Shown here: positions 32,947 to 40,959 of the stretch, piece after piece | Layout: each line of letters opens with the position of its first letter | How positions within the stretch are numbered: position 1 is the first letter of the stretch | DNA from: Streptomyces sp. NBC_00223 | GTDB lineage: Bacteria; Actinomycetota; Actinomycetes; Streptomycetales; Streptomycetaceae | Assembly (NCBI RefSeq): GCF_036199905.1 | Contig: NZ_CP108109.1 | Span: 1,426,001 to 1,490,000 of the forward strand | Length of the DNA: 64,000 nucleotides | Direction: 5' to 3' | Position numbers and translations under genes: made by a program | Notes under the pieces: model-generated | The model's input: the letters and a program-made list of their open reading frames with translations, nothing else | The model's database searches: none | What the model was told of the DNA's origin: nothing

Positions 32947-34221
32947 GTGGCACACCTACCGATCAGGCCGGGACGACCCTACGCCCGTGACCTACGCGCG
33001 TCACGGCAGCTGCTGGCCTCGGTCCGCGAGGCCGCGCTCGCGGGCCGCACACCGCCGCAGCCGCCACGCGCCGTGATCGGCGAGTCGTGGACCCGGGCGC
33101 TGCGGCTGGGCGTCGACCCGGACGTCGGCCGGCGGCACGGCGTCCTGGGCACCGACGAGATCGAGCACCGCAGGCGGTCCACCGCGCTCGCCGAGATGCT
33201 GCCGGCGCTGCGCGAGGGGCTGGTCCCGGCGGCGGACGCGGCCGGGCACATCATGGTGGTCACCGACACCGAGGGCCGGGTGCTGTGGCGCGACGGCAGC
33301 CTCGCGGTCCGCAGGAGCGCCGACCGGCTGGGCTTCGCCGAGGGCGCCTCCTGGGCCGAGGACTCGGTCGGCACCAACGCGATCGGCACCGCGCTGATCC
33401 TCCGCACCCCGCTCCAGGTGCACTCGGCCGAGCACTTCGTCCGTACCCACCACGGCTGGACCTGCGCGGCGGCGCCGCTGCACGACCCGCGCGACGGCCG
33501 GCTGCTGGGCGTGGTGAACGTCAGCGGGCCGGCCGCCACCGTGCACCCCGCCACGCTCTCGCTGGTCTCGGCGGTGGCGCGGGTGGCCGAGGGCGAGCTG
33601 CGGACCCGGCACTGGGCGGCGGTGGAGCGGCTGCGGTCGGTCGCGGCGCCACTGCTGGCCGGGATCGGGGGCCAGGCGCTGGCCGTGGACCGCAACGGCT
33701 GGACGGCGGCCGTGACCGGCATGGCGCCCACCGGCCGGATCGCCCTGCCCACCGCCGTCGGGGCCGGTCAGGTGTGGGTGCCCGCGCTCGGGATGTGCGC
33801 GTTCGAACCGCTGCCCGGCGGCTGGCTGATCCGGGTGGACGGCCGCGAACGCCCGCCCGCGGCCACCTCGGTGCTGCTCGACGTGAGCCGCGCGTCCGGC
33901 GCGTCGGTGACCGTCTCCGGCGCCGCGGGCAGCTGGACGCAGCGGCTCAGCCCCCGGCACGCCGAGGTGCTGTTCGTGCTGGCGGTGCGCCGGGCCGGCC
34001 GCACGGCGGCCGAGCTGGCCGCCGACCTCTTCGGCGACCCGAGCCGCGCGGTGACGGTACGGGCGGAGATGTCCCGGCTGCGGCGCACCCTGTCCGGGGT
34101 GCTGGCGCACCGCCCGTACCGGTTCGCCGACGGGGTCGAGGTCGAAGTCGTCCGCCCGCGCCCTCCGTTGGACCCGCTGCCGCACTCGGTGGCGCCTGCG
34201 GTGCTCGCGGCCCGGCGCTGA
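32947..34221 (+). CDS. GAF-domain transcriptional regulator (AcoR-like N-terminus)
   Basis: A 424-residue protein. The N-terminus (RASRQLLASVREA...AVIGESWTRALRLGVDPD) and GAF sensor (about residues 90-225; VVTDTEGRVLWRDGS, GFAEGASWAEDSVGTNAIGTALI, EHFVRTHHGWTCAAAPLHDPRDGRLLGVVNVSG) match AcoR-type activators. There is no AAA+ sigma-54 domain: the C-terminal ~110 residues instead have a DNA-binding region (RLSPRHAEVLFVLAVRRAGRTAAELAADLFGDPSRAVTVRAEMSRLRRTL). The ligand is unknown. GTG 32947 follows a G-run. It lies downstream of the acyl-CoA dehydrogenase, which it might control. Confidence 0.82.
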   Translation: MAHLPIRPGRPYARDLRASRQLLASVREAALAGRTPPQPPRAVIGESWTRALRLGVDPDVGRRHGVLGTDEIEHRRRSTALAEMLPALREGLVPAADAAGHIMVVTDTEGRVLWRDGSLAVRRSADRLGFAEGASWAEDSVGTNAIGTALILRTPLQVHSAEHFVRTHHGWTCAAAPLHDPRDGRLLGVVNVSGPAATVHPATLSLVSAVARVAEGELRTRHWAAVERLRSVAAPLLAGIGGQALAVDRNGWTAAVTGMAPTGRIALPTAVGAGQVWVPALGMCAFEPLPGGWLIRVDGRERPPAATSVLLDVSRASGASVTVSGAAGSWTQRLSPRHAEVLFVLAVRRAGRTAAELAADLFGDPSRAVTVRAEMSRLRRTLSGVLAHRPYRFADGVEVEVVRPRPPLDPLPHSVAPAVLAARR

Positions 34222-34233
34222 CCACGGCGTTCG

Positions 34234-34274
34234 GCCGTTTAGGGCGACCGTACGAGCGCCGTTTAGGGTGACCG
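34234..34274 (+). promoter_or_regulatory. duplicated 17-bp box containing a leaderless -10
   Basis: GCCGTTTAGGGCGACCG (34234-34250) recurs as GCCGTTTAGGGTGACCG (34258-34274), a 24-bp period with one mismatch. The second copy supplies TAGGGT (34264-34269), 6 nt before the ATG at 34276. It is a possible duplicated promoter or activator site. Confidence 0.5.
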
Positions 34275-34275
34275 C

Positions 34276-34836
34276 ATGAGCACCGCCGTGACCACCTGGT
34301 CCCTCGAACTGACCGCGCCGGGCGAGCTGCGCCCGGCGGCCGCGCCCGCGGCGGAGACCGACGTCCGGATCGCGCGGGCCGAAGTCCCCTCAGCGGAATT
34401 CGGGCGCTTCCTGTATACGGCGGTGGGCGGCGACTGCCAGTGGACCGACCGGCTGCCGTGGCCGCCCGAGCGGTGGCGGACACATCTGGAACGGCCCGGC
34501 TGCGAGGTGTGGGTGGCCTACGAGCGCGGCACCCCGGCCGGCTATGTGGAGCTGGACGCGCAGGACGGCGGCGTCGTGGAGATCGCGTACTTCGGGCTGC
34601 TGCCCGCCTTCCGCGGCCGCGGTCTCGGCGGCCATCTGCTGTCGTACGGGACCGCGCGGGCCTGGGACCTGGCCGGCCGGTGGCCCGGGCGGCCGGCCAC
34701 CGGCCGGGTGTGGGTGCACACCTGCTCGCTGGACGGGCCCTACGCGCTGGAGAACTACCGGCGGCGCGGCTTCCGGGTGTTCGACACGGTGACGGCCCCG
34801 GCCGCCGAACAGGCGGCCGCCGGGCTCGGCGTCTGA
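34276..34836 (+). CDS. GNAT-family N-acetyltransferase
   Basis: A 186-residue acetyltransferase: VWVAYERGTPAGYVELDAQDGGVVEIAYFGLLPAFRGRGLGGHLLSYGTARAW (about residues 77-130) holds the acetyl-CoA motif RGRGLGG, and VHTCSLDGPYALENYRRRGFRVFDT is the closing segment. The long N-terminal part (WTDRLPWPPERWRTHLERPG) is typical of a Streptomyces-type subgroup with unknown substrate. It probably has a leaderless transcript. It is the last gene before the sulfur locus. Confidence 0.87.
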   Translation: MSTAVTTWSLELTAPGELRPAAAPAAETDVRIARAEVPSAEFGRFLYTAVGGDCQWTDRLPWPPERWRTHLERPGCEVWVAYERGTPAGYVELDAQDGGVVEIAYFGLLPAFRGRGLGGHLLSYGTARAWDLAGRWPGRPATGRVWVHTCSLDGPYALENYRRRGFRVFDTVTAPAAEQAAAGLGV

Positions 34837-34903
34837 ACCGGTGGCGGCCCGCCGGGCCGTGACCTGTGTGACGGCTGACGTGACACACACCACACCGTCT
34901 CGA

Positions 34904-34932
34904 TTGATGAGATTATCTGGTCCACATAGCGG
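34904..34932 (+). promoter_or_regulatory. candidate promoter of the sulfur-assimilation operon
   Basis: TTGATG (34904-34909), 17 bp, TAGCGG (34927-34932) sits in the only AT-rich patch (CGATTGATGAGATTATCTGG) between the GNAT gene and the cys leader peptide. The -10 match is imperfect. Confidence 0.4.
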
Positions 34933-34975
34933 ACGTCGGTGGACTCCCCGGAGACCCGCATGCCACGCTTTCGTC

Positions 34976-35059
34976 ATGTCACGCACTGGAATCACCTTGG
35001 TAGGTCGGCCGCACGTCGACTTCTGCCGCGTGTCCAGCGCCATCTGTCCGGCGGGCTGA
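34976..35059 (+). CDS. 27-residue cys leader peptide
   Basis: The peptide starts MSRTGITLVGRPHVDFCRV and ends SSAICPAG. The core R-x-HVD-x-CRVSSAIC is the pattern of the short leader peptides found before sulfur-metabolism genes in Streptomyces. Two Cys codons lie in its second half, as in the cysteine-responsive leader peptides described in mycobacteria. It precedes the sulfite reductase gene by 157 bp in the same direction and presumably links cysteine supply to operon expression; the attenuation mechanism is inferred. There is no clear ribosome site before the ATG. Confidence 0.7.
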   Translation: MSRTGITLVGRPHVDFCRVSSAICPAG

Positions 35060-35216
35060 CCGCACTCCGGCACCACCGCTCCGCCATCCCCGTCGTCGTG
35101 GATGCGCGGGATCAGCCGCCCGCCCGGCCGCGTATCGCAGCCTGCGCCCGCCCAGGCCATGGGCCTCTCCCGCGCCGTACCGACCGTATTCGAGCCTGCC
35201 CGAAGGACGCATCGCC

Positions 35217-36941
35217 ATGGGTTCCAGCCCTGACCGCCCCCAGCCTCCGGCCGGAGGTGCCCGCCCGGCAGCCGCCGCGAACCGCCGCAAGAACACGCGG
35301 CACCGCGGTGAGGGCCAGTGGGCCAAGGGCCACTTCACCCCGCTCAACGGCGCCGAGCAGTTCAAGCGGGACGACGACGGCCTCAATGTGCGGGCGCGCA
35401 TCGAGACGATCTACCACCACGGCGGCTTCGACGCGATCGACCCCAACGACCTGCGCGGGCGCTTCCGTTGGTGGGGTCTGTACACCCAGCGCCGCCCCGG
35501 GATCGAAGGCGGGCGCACCGGCTCGCTGGAGCCGGAGGAGCTGGAGGACAAGTTCTTCATGCTCCGGATCCGGGTCACCGGCGGCCGGCTCACCACCGAG
35601 CAGCTGAGGGTCATCGGCGAGGTCTCGCAGACCTACGCCCGGGGCACCGCGGACATCACCGACCGGCAGAACATCCAGCTGCACTGGGTCCGTATCGAGG
35701 ACGTCAAGGACATCTGGGAGAAGCTGGAGGCCGTCGGTCTGAGCACGACCGAGGCGTGCGGCGACTGCCCGCGCGGCATGCTCGGTTCGCCGGTGGCCGG
35801 GGTCGCCGAGGACGAGATCATCGACGGCACCCCCGCGCTGGACGAGATCGTCCGCCGGTACATCGACAACCCCGAGTTCTCCAACCTGCCGCGCAAGTTC
35901 AAGACGTCGGTGTCGGGTTCGCCGCTGCTGGACACCGCGCACGAGATCAACGACATCTCGTTCGTCGGCGTGGTCCACCCCGAGCACGGCCCGGGCTTCG
36001 ACCTGTGGGTCGGCGGCGGTCTGTCCACCAACCCGATGTTCGGCGTCCGGCTGGGCGCCTGGGTGCCGATCGAGGACGTGCCCGACGTCTGGGCCGGGGT
36101 CACCTCGATCTTCCGCGACTACGGCTACCGCCGGCTGCGGCACCGCGCCCGTTTGAAGTTCCTGGTCGCCGACTGGGGCGCCGAGCGCTTCCGCGAGGTG
36201 CTGGAGCAGGAGTACCTCAAGCGCGAGCTGACCGACGGCCCGGCGCCCGAGCAGCCCGCCCAGAAGTGGCGCGACCACATCGGGGTGCACCGGCAGAAGG
36301 ACGGCCGCTTCTACGTCGGCTTCGCCCCCCGGGTCGGCCGGCTGGACGGCTCCCAGCTGACCAAGATCGCCGAACTCGCCGAGTCGCACGGCTCCGGCCG
36401 GGTGTCGACCACGGTCGAGCAGAAGATGATCGTCCTGGACGTGCCCGAGGACCGGGTGGCGTCCCTGGTGTCCGGCCTGGAGTCGATGGACCTGCGGGTC
36501 AACCCCTCTCCCTTCCGCCGCGGCACCATGGCCTGCACCGGTATCGAGTTCTGCAAGCTCGCCATCGTGGAGACCAAGGCGCGCGGCAGCGTACTGATCG
36601 ACGAACTGGAGCGGCGCCTGCCGGACTTCGACGAGCCGATCACCATCAACATCAACGGCTGCCCGAACGCCTGCGCCCGCATCCAGACCGCCGACATCGG
36701 CCTCAAGGGCCAGCTGATCGTGGACGACGACGGCCGGCAGGTCGGCGGCTACCAGGTGCACCTGGGCGGCACGCTCGGCCTCGGCTCCGCCTTCGGCCGC
36801 AAAGTCCGCGGCCTCAAGGTCACCTCCGAGGGCGTGGAGGACTACGTCGAGCGCGTCCTGCGCCGCTACCAGTCCGACCGCGCCGAGGGCGAGAGCTTCT
36901 CCCAGTGGGCCGCGCACGCCCCGGACGAGGCTCTGTCGTGA
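35217..36941 (+). CDS. cysI: ferredoxin-type sulfite (nitrite) reductase
   Basis: A 574-residue siroheme/[4Fe-4S] enzyme that reduces sulfite to sulfide with six electrons. Two ferredoxin-like/siroheme repeats are seen. The cluster ligands come from ACTGIEFCKLA (about residue 438-448) and NINGCPNACARIQ (about 476-488), spaced as in the family. RQNIQLHWVRIEDV and TEACGDCPRGM lie in the N-terminal half, and LYTQRRPG with ACGDC recalls mycobacterial NirA. Sulfite rather than nitrite is favoured by the cysHCDN context. ATG 35217 follows AAGGA. It overlaps the next small gene by 4 bp. Confidence 0.93.
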   Translation: MGSSPDRPQPPAGGARPAAAANRRKNTRHRGEGQWAKGHFTPLNGAEQFKRDDDGLNVRARIETIYHHGGFDAIDPNDLRGRFRWWGLYTQRRPGIEGGRTGSLEPEELEDKFFMLRIRVTGGRLTTEQLRVIGEVSQTYARGTADITDRQNIQLHWVRIEDVKDIWEKLEAVGLSTTEACGDCPRGMLGSPVAGVAEDEIIDGTPALDEIVRRYIDNPEFSNLPRKFKTSVSGSPLLDTAHEINDISFVGVVHPEHGPGFDLWVGGGLSTNPMFGVRLGAWVPIEDVPDVWAGVTSIFRDYGYRRLRHRARLKFLVADWGAERFREVLEQEYLKRELTDGPAPEQPAQKWRDHIGVHRQKDGRFYVGFAPRVGRLDGSQLTKIAELAESHGSGRVSTTVEQKMIVLDVPEDRVASLVSGLESMDLRVNPSPFRRGTMACTGIEFCKLAIVETKARGSVLIDELERRLPDFDEPITININGCPNACARIQTADIGLKGQLIVDDDGRQVGGYQVHLGGTLGLGSAFGRKVRGLKVTSEGVEDYVERVLRRYQSDRAEGESFSQWAAHAPDEALS

Positions 36942-37117
36942 GCGAGAGGGCGGCGCCGTTCTACTGCCCGTACTGCGGGGACGAGGACCTCCGGCCGTCG
37001 GAGGAGGGCCACGGTTCCTGGGAGTGCCGGGCGTGCAGCCGGGCGTTCCAGCTGAAGTTCCTGGGCCTGCTGTCCAGGGAGCACAAGGCCGACTCCCCCC
37101 ATGGAGGCGCTTCGTGA
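36938..37117 (+). CDS. 59-residue zinc-ribbon protein of the cys operon
   Basis: Two CxxC pairs (FYCPYCGDEDLRP and WECRACSRAF, residues about 9-34) form a small rubredoxin/zinc-ribbon knuckle, followed by a helical tail. The GTG start overlaps the sulfite reductase stop (GTGA), and its own stop overlaps the cysH start, so it is translationally coupled in the operon. A metal-binding helper or electron-transfer partner of the reductase is the natural guess, but no activity is shown by the sequence. Confidence 0.8.
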   Translation: MSERAAPFYCPYCGDEDLRPSEEGHGSWECRACSRAFQLKFLGLLSREHKADSPHGGAS

Positions 37118-37818
37118 CCACCGCACAGCACACGGCCGACGACCTTCGGCAGCTCGCCGAGCGCGCCGGGCGCGATCTTGAGGACGCCCCCGCGCTCGAC
37201 GTGCTGCGCTGGGCCGCCGACACCTTCGGCCGCCGCTTCTGCGTGACCTCGTCGATGGAGGACGCGGTCGTCTCGCACCTCGCCTCGCGCGCGCTGCCCG
37301 GCGTGGACGTCGTCTTCCTCGACACCGGCTACCACTTCCCGGAGACCATCGGCACCCGGGACGCGGTCGCCGCCGTCATGGACGTCAACGTGCTGACCAT
37401 CACCCCGAAGCAGACCGTCGCCGAGCAGGACGCCCAGTACGGCCCGGAGCTGCACGACCGCGACCCCGACCTGTGCTGCGCGCTGCGCAAGGTCGCCCCG
37501 CTCGAAGAGGGCCTGAGCGGCTACGACGCCTGGGCCACCGGGCTGCGCCGCGACGAGTCCCCGACCCGGGCCGGCACCCCGGTGGTGGGCTGGGACGCCA
37601 AGCGGCAGAAGGTCAAGATCGCCCCGATCGCGCGCTGGACCCAGGACGACGTGGAGCGTTACGTCGCCGAGCACGGCGTGCTGACCAACCCGCTGCTGAT
37701 GGACGGCTACGCCTCGGTCGGCTGCGCGCCCTGCACCCGCCGGGTGCTGGAGGGCGAGGACGTCCGCGCCGGACGCTGGGCCGGGCTCGGCAAGACCGAG
37801 TGCGGGATACACCTGTGA
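37114..37818 (+). CDS. cysH: phosphoadenylyl/adenylyl-sulfate reductase, [4Fe-4S] type
   Basis: A 234-residue thioredoxin-dependent reductase making sulfite. The N-terminal PAPS-reductase fold has VTSSMEDAVVSHLA and DVVFLDTGYHFPET. Two cysteine pairs, DLCCALRKVAPL (about residue 122) and GCAPCTR (about 208), bind a [4Fe-4S] cluster and mark the APS-specific form. The catalytic Cys is in the C-terminal KTECGIHL. GTG 37114 has GGAGG 6 nt upstream and overlaps the preceding stop. Confidence 0.93.
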   Translation: MTTAQHTADDLRQLAERAGRDLEDAPALDVLRWAADTFGRRFCVTSSMEDAVVSHLASRALPGVDVVFLDTGYHFPETIGTRDAVAAVMDVNVLTITPKQTVAEQDAQYGPELHDRDPDLCCALRKVAPLEEGLSGYDAWATGLRRDESPTRAGTPVVGWDAKRQKVKIAPIARWTQDDVERYVAEHGVLTNPLLMDGYASVGCAPCTRRVLEGEDVRAGRWAGLGKTECGIHL

Positions 37819-37838
37819 CGACACGTCAGGAGTTCGAG

Positions 37839-38426
37839 ATGAGCACCGGGGCCACCGTCTGGCTCACCGGTCTGCCGAGTGCCGGCAAGACCACCATCGC
37901 GTACGCGCTGGCGGAGCGGCTGCGCGGCGAGGGACACCGGGTCGAGGTGCTCGACGGCGACGAGATCCGTGAGTTCCTGTCCGCGGGGCTGGGCTTCACC
38001 CGCGAGGACCGGCACACCAATGTGCAGCGGATCGGCTTCGTCGCCGAACTCCTGGCCTCCCACGGCGTGCTGGTGCTGGTCCCGGTGATCGCGCCCTACG
38101 CCGACAGCCGCGAGGCGGTGCGCAAGCGCCACCAGACGCAGGGCACCGGCTATGTCGAGGTGCACGTGGCCACCCCCGTCGACGTCTGCTCCGAGCGGGA
38201 CGTCAAGGGGCTGTACGCCAAGCAGGCCGCGGGCGAACTCACCGGCCTGACCGGCGTGGACGACCCGTACGAGGCCCCCGAGACGCCGGACCTGCGCATT
38301 CACACGCAGGACAGCACGGTGGCGCAGTCGGCGGCGGCCGTGCACGGGCTGCTGGTGGAACGGGGACTGGTCAGCGGATCTGATGCGGGATCCGAAGCGG
38401 CGAGCGAAGGCGAGACTGCCAAATGA
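37839..38426 (+). CDS. cysC: adenylyl-sulfate (APS) kinase
   Basis: A 195-residue kinase that phosphorylates APS to PAPS. The P-loop is TGLPSAGKTTIAYALAERL (about residues 9-27), DGDEIREFLSAGLGFTREDRHTNVQRIGFVA follows, and VPVIAPYADSR and CSERDVKGLYAKQAAGEL close the nucleotide and APS sites. ATG 37839 is preferred for its AGGAG 6 nt upstream; a GTG at 37815 overlapping the cysH stop is an alternative adding 8 residues. The tail is Ser/Glu-rich. It overlaps cysD by 4 bp. Confidence 0.92.
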   Translation: MSTGATVWLTGLPSAGKTTIAYALAERLRGEGHRVEVLDGDEIREFLSAGLGFTREDRHTNVQRIGFVAELLASHGVLVLVPVIAPYADSREAVRKRHQTQGTGYVEVHVATPVDVCSERDVKGLYAKQAAGELTGLTGVDDPYEAPETPDLRIHTQDSTVAQSAAAVHGLLVERGLVSGSDAGSEAASEGETAK

Positions 38427-39358
38427 CGAGGACCGTCGCGCACAGCGGTACGACGGACAGCCCGTACGCGCTCTCCCACCTGGACGCGCTGGAGTCGGAG
38501 GCCGTGCACATCTTCCGCGAGGTCGCGGGCGAGTTCGAGCGGCCGGTGATCCTCTTCTCCGGCGGCAAGGACTCGATCCTGATGCTGCACCTCGCGCTGA
38601 AGGCGTTCGCGCCCGCCGCCGTGCCGTTCTCGCTGCTGCACGTGGACACCGGGCACAACTTCCCCGAGGTGCTGGAGTTCCGGGACCGTACGGTCGCCGA
38701 GCACAGCTTGCGGCTGCACGTGGCGCATGTGCAGGACTACATCGACGACGGCCGGCTGCGCGAGCGCCCGGACGGCACCCGCAACCCGCTCCAGACCGTG
38801 CCGCTGACCGACGCGATCCAGCAGCTGCGCTTCGACGCGGTCTTCGGCGGCGGGCGTCGCGACGAGGAGAAGGCCAGGGCCAAGGAGCGGGTCTTCTCGC
38901 TGCGCGACGAGTTCTCCCAGTGGGACCCGCGCCGCCAGCGCCCCGAGCTGTGGCAGCTCTACAACGGCCGGCACGCGCCCGGCGAGCACGTCCGGGTCTT
39001 CCCGCTGTCCAACTGGACCGAGCTGGACGTGTGGCAGTACATCGCCCGGGAGCGGATCGCGCTGCCGGACATCTACTTCGCCCACGAGCGCGAGGTGTTC
39101 AGCCGGTCCGGCATGTGGCTGACCCCCGGCGAGTGGGGCGGCCCGAAGGACGGTGAGCCGGTGGAGACCCGGACGGTCCGCTACCGCACGGTCGGCGACA
39201 TGTCCTGCACGGGCGCGGTCGACTCCGACGCCACCACGCTCGAAGCGGTGATCACCGAGATCGCCGCGTCCCGGCTGACCGAGCGGGGAGCGACCCGCGC
39301 GGACGACAAGCTGTCCGAGGCCGCGATGGAAGACCGCAAGCGCGAGGGGTACTTCTAG
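38423..39358 (+). CDS. cysD: sulfate adenylyltransferase small subunit
   Basis: A 311-residue ATP-pyrophosphatase-type subunit of ATP sulfurylase. The PP-loop is VILFSGGKDSILMLHLA (about residues 39-55), with LLHVDTGHNFPEVLEFRD, FGGGRRDEEKARAKERVFSLRD and PLSNWTELDVWQYIARE, and a conserved C-terminus EDRKREGYF. It forms APS from sulfate and ATP together with CysN. The ATG overlaps the cysC stop, and cysN follows after 2 bp. Confidence 0.95.
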   Translation: MTRTVAHSGTTDSPYALSHLDALESEAVHIFREVAGEFERPVILFSGGKDSILMLHLALKAFAPAAVPFSLLHVDTGHNFPEVLEFRDRTVAEHSLRLHVAHVQDYIDDGRLRERPDGTRNPLQTVPLTDAIQQLRFDAVFGGGRRDEEKARAKERVFSLRDEFSQWDPRRQRPELWQLYNGRHAPGEHVRVFPLSNWTELDVWQYIARERIALPDIYFAHEREVFSRSGMWLTPGEWGGPKDGEPVETRTVRYRTVGDMSCTGAVDSDATTLEAVITEIAASRLTERGATRADDKLSEAAMEDRKREGYF

Positions 39359-39360
39359 CC

Positions 39361-40713
39361 ATGACGAGCACCACGAGTCCGCTCACCGCCGAGCAGCTGT
39401 CGGCGACCACCCTGCTGCGTTTCGCCACCGCCGGTTCCGTGGACGACGGCAAGTCCACCCTGGTGGGCCGGCTGCTGCACGACTCCAAGTCGGTCCTCAC
39501 CGACCAGCTCGAAGCCGTCGAGCGGGCCTCCCTGGGCCGCGGCCAGGAGGCGCCCGACCTCGCGCTGCTCACCGACGGCCTGCGGGCCGAGCGCGAGCAG
39601 GGCATCACCATCGACGTCGCCTACCGCTACTTCGCCACCGCGCGCCGCCGGTTCATCCTGGCCGACACGCCCGGCCATGTGCAGTACACCCGCAACATGG
39701 TGACCGGCGCCTCGACCGCAGAACTGGCCGTGGTGCTGGTCGACGCGCGCAACGGCGTGGTCGAGCAGACCCGCAGGCACGCCGCCGTCGCCGCGCTGCT
39801 GCGCGTCCCGCACGTGGTGCTGGCCGTCAACAAGATGGACCTGGTCGACTACGCGGAGCCGGTCTTCGCCGCCATCGCCGAGGAGTTCACCGCCTACGCG
39901 GCCTCGCTGGGCGTGCCCGACATCACGGCGATCCCGATCTCCGCGCTGGCCGGGGACAACGTGGTCGAGCCGTCCGCCAACATGGACTGGTACGGCGGCC
40001 CGACCGTGCTCGAACACCTGGAGACGGTCCCGGTCAGCCACGACCTGGCCGGCTGCCCGCCGCGCTTCCCCGTGCAGTACGTGATCCGCCCGCAGACCGC
40101 CGAGCACCCCGACTACCGCGGCTACGCGGGCCAGATCGCCTCCGGGCTGCTGCGGGTCGGCGAGCCGGTGACCGTACTGCCGTCCGGCCGTACCACCACG
40201 ATCTCCGGGATCGACCTGCTCGGGCAGAGTGTGGACACCGCGTGGGCGCCGCAGTCGGTGACCGTGCTGCTCGCCGACGACCTGGATGTCTCGCGCGGCG
40301 ACCTGATCGCGCCGACCGCGACCGCCCCGGCCGTCACCCAGGACGTCACGGCCACGGTGTGCCACCTGCACGAGCGGCCGCTGCGGGTCGGCGAGCGGGT
40401 GCTGCTCAAGCACGCGACGCGGACGGTGAAGGCGATCGTCAAGGCGCTGCCGTACCGGATCGACCTGTCGGCCGGCCTCGCGCACGAGAACGCCCCGGCC
40501 GCGCTTGAGGTCAACGACATCGGCGCGGTGGTGCTGCGGACCGCGGAGCCGCTGCCGATGGACGCCTACGCCGACTCCCGGCTGACCGGGTCCTTCCTGC
40601 TGATCGACCCCGCGGACGGCACCACGCTGACCGCCGGGATGGCGGGCGAGGCGTTCGCCGAAAAGATTCCGGCCGCGGACGCCGCGGCCGACGACGAAGG
40701 ATGGGACTTCTGA
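39361..40713 (+). CDS. cysN: sulfate adenylyltransferase large subunit (GTPase)
   Basis: A 450-residue EF-Tu-like GTPase that drives sulfate adenylation by CysD. G1 is GSVDDGKSTLVGRLLHD (about residue 21), switch I lies around REQGITIDVAYRYF, G3 is DTPGHVQYTRNM, G4 is NKMDLVDY, and beta-barrel domains 2 and 3 extend to the end. There is no fused APS kinase, consistent with the separate cysC. It is the last gene of the tightly coupled cys block; 246 bp without a confident gene follow. Confidence 0.95.
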   Translation: MTSTTSPLTAEQLSATTLLRFATAGSVDDGKSTLVGRLLHDSKSVLTDQLEAVERASLGRGQEAPDLALLTDGLRAEREQGITIDVAYRYFATARRRFILADTPGHVQYTRNMVTGASTAELAVVLVDARNGVVEQTRRHAAVAALLRVPHVVLAVNKMDLVDYAEPVFAAIAEEFTAYAASLGVPDITAIPISALAGDNVVEPSANMDWYGGPTVLEHLETVPVSHDLAGCPPRFPVQYVIRPQTAEHPDYRGYAGQIASGLLRVGEPVTVLPSGRTTTISGIDLLGQSVDTAWAPQSVTVLLADDLDVSRGDLIAPTATAPAVTQDVTATVCHLHERPLRVGERVLLKHATRTVKAIVKALPYRIDLSAGLAHENAPAALEVNDIGAVVLRTAEPLPMDAYADSRLTGSFLLIDPADGTTLTAGMAGEAFAEKIPAADAAADDEGWDF

Positions 40714-40715
40714 CG

Positions 40716-40817
40716 ATGGCTCAGGAAGCCTTCTCCGGTTTCGCGAAGGAGGGCGGGCGCGTCGGCAGCGGCTCGCTCGGCTCGGGTACGGGCGGGGTCG
40801 CGCGATGTGCGCGCTGA
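40716..40817 (+). CDS. possible 33-codon ORF in the gap after cysN
   Basis: ATG 40716, 2 bp after the cysN stop, opens MAQEAFSGFAKEGGRVGSG and ends at TGA 40815-40817; the second half is Gly/Ser-rich. Another short frame (MCALTPPAAGHG, 40805-40918) overlaps it. Neither has a clear ribosome site. The 40714-40959 gap therefore either holds micro-ORFs or is an untranslated spacer before the ABC transporter genes. Confidence 0.25.
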   Translation: MAQEAFSGFAKEGGRVGSGSLGSGTGGVARCAR

Positions 40818-40959
40818 CTCCCCCGGCCGCGGGACACGGTCCGACCGTGCCCGCCGCCGTACCCCTGTCGCACCGCTTCCGAAGACCTGACGAACTTCCG
40901 GCCGTGCGCTGGCTCTGATCCAGCGCGCGACACGCCGGGCCTTACGAGAGGACACCTCC

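Noticed and set aside
35217-36941. Assimilatory nitrite reductase role
   Set aside because: Same family, but the linked cysH, cysC, cysD, cysN and siroheme chelatase genes point to sulfite.
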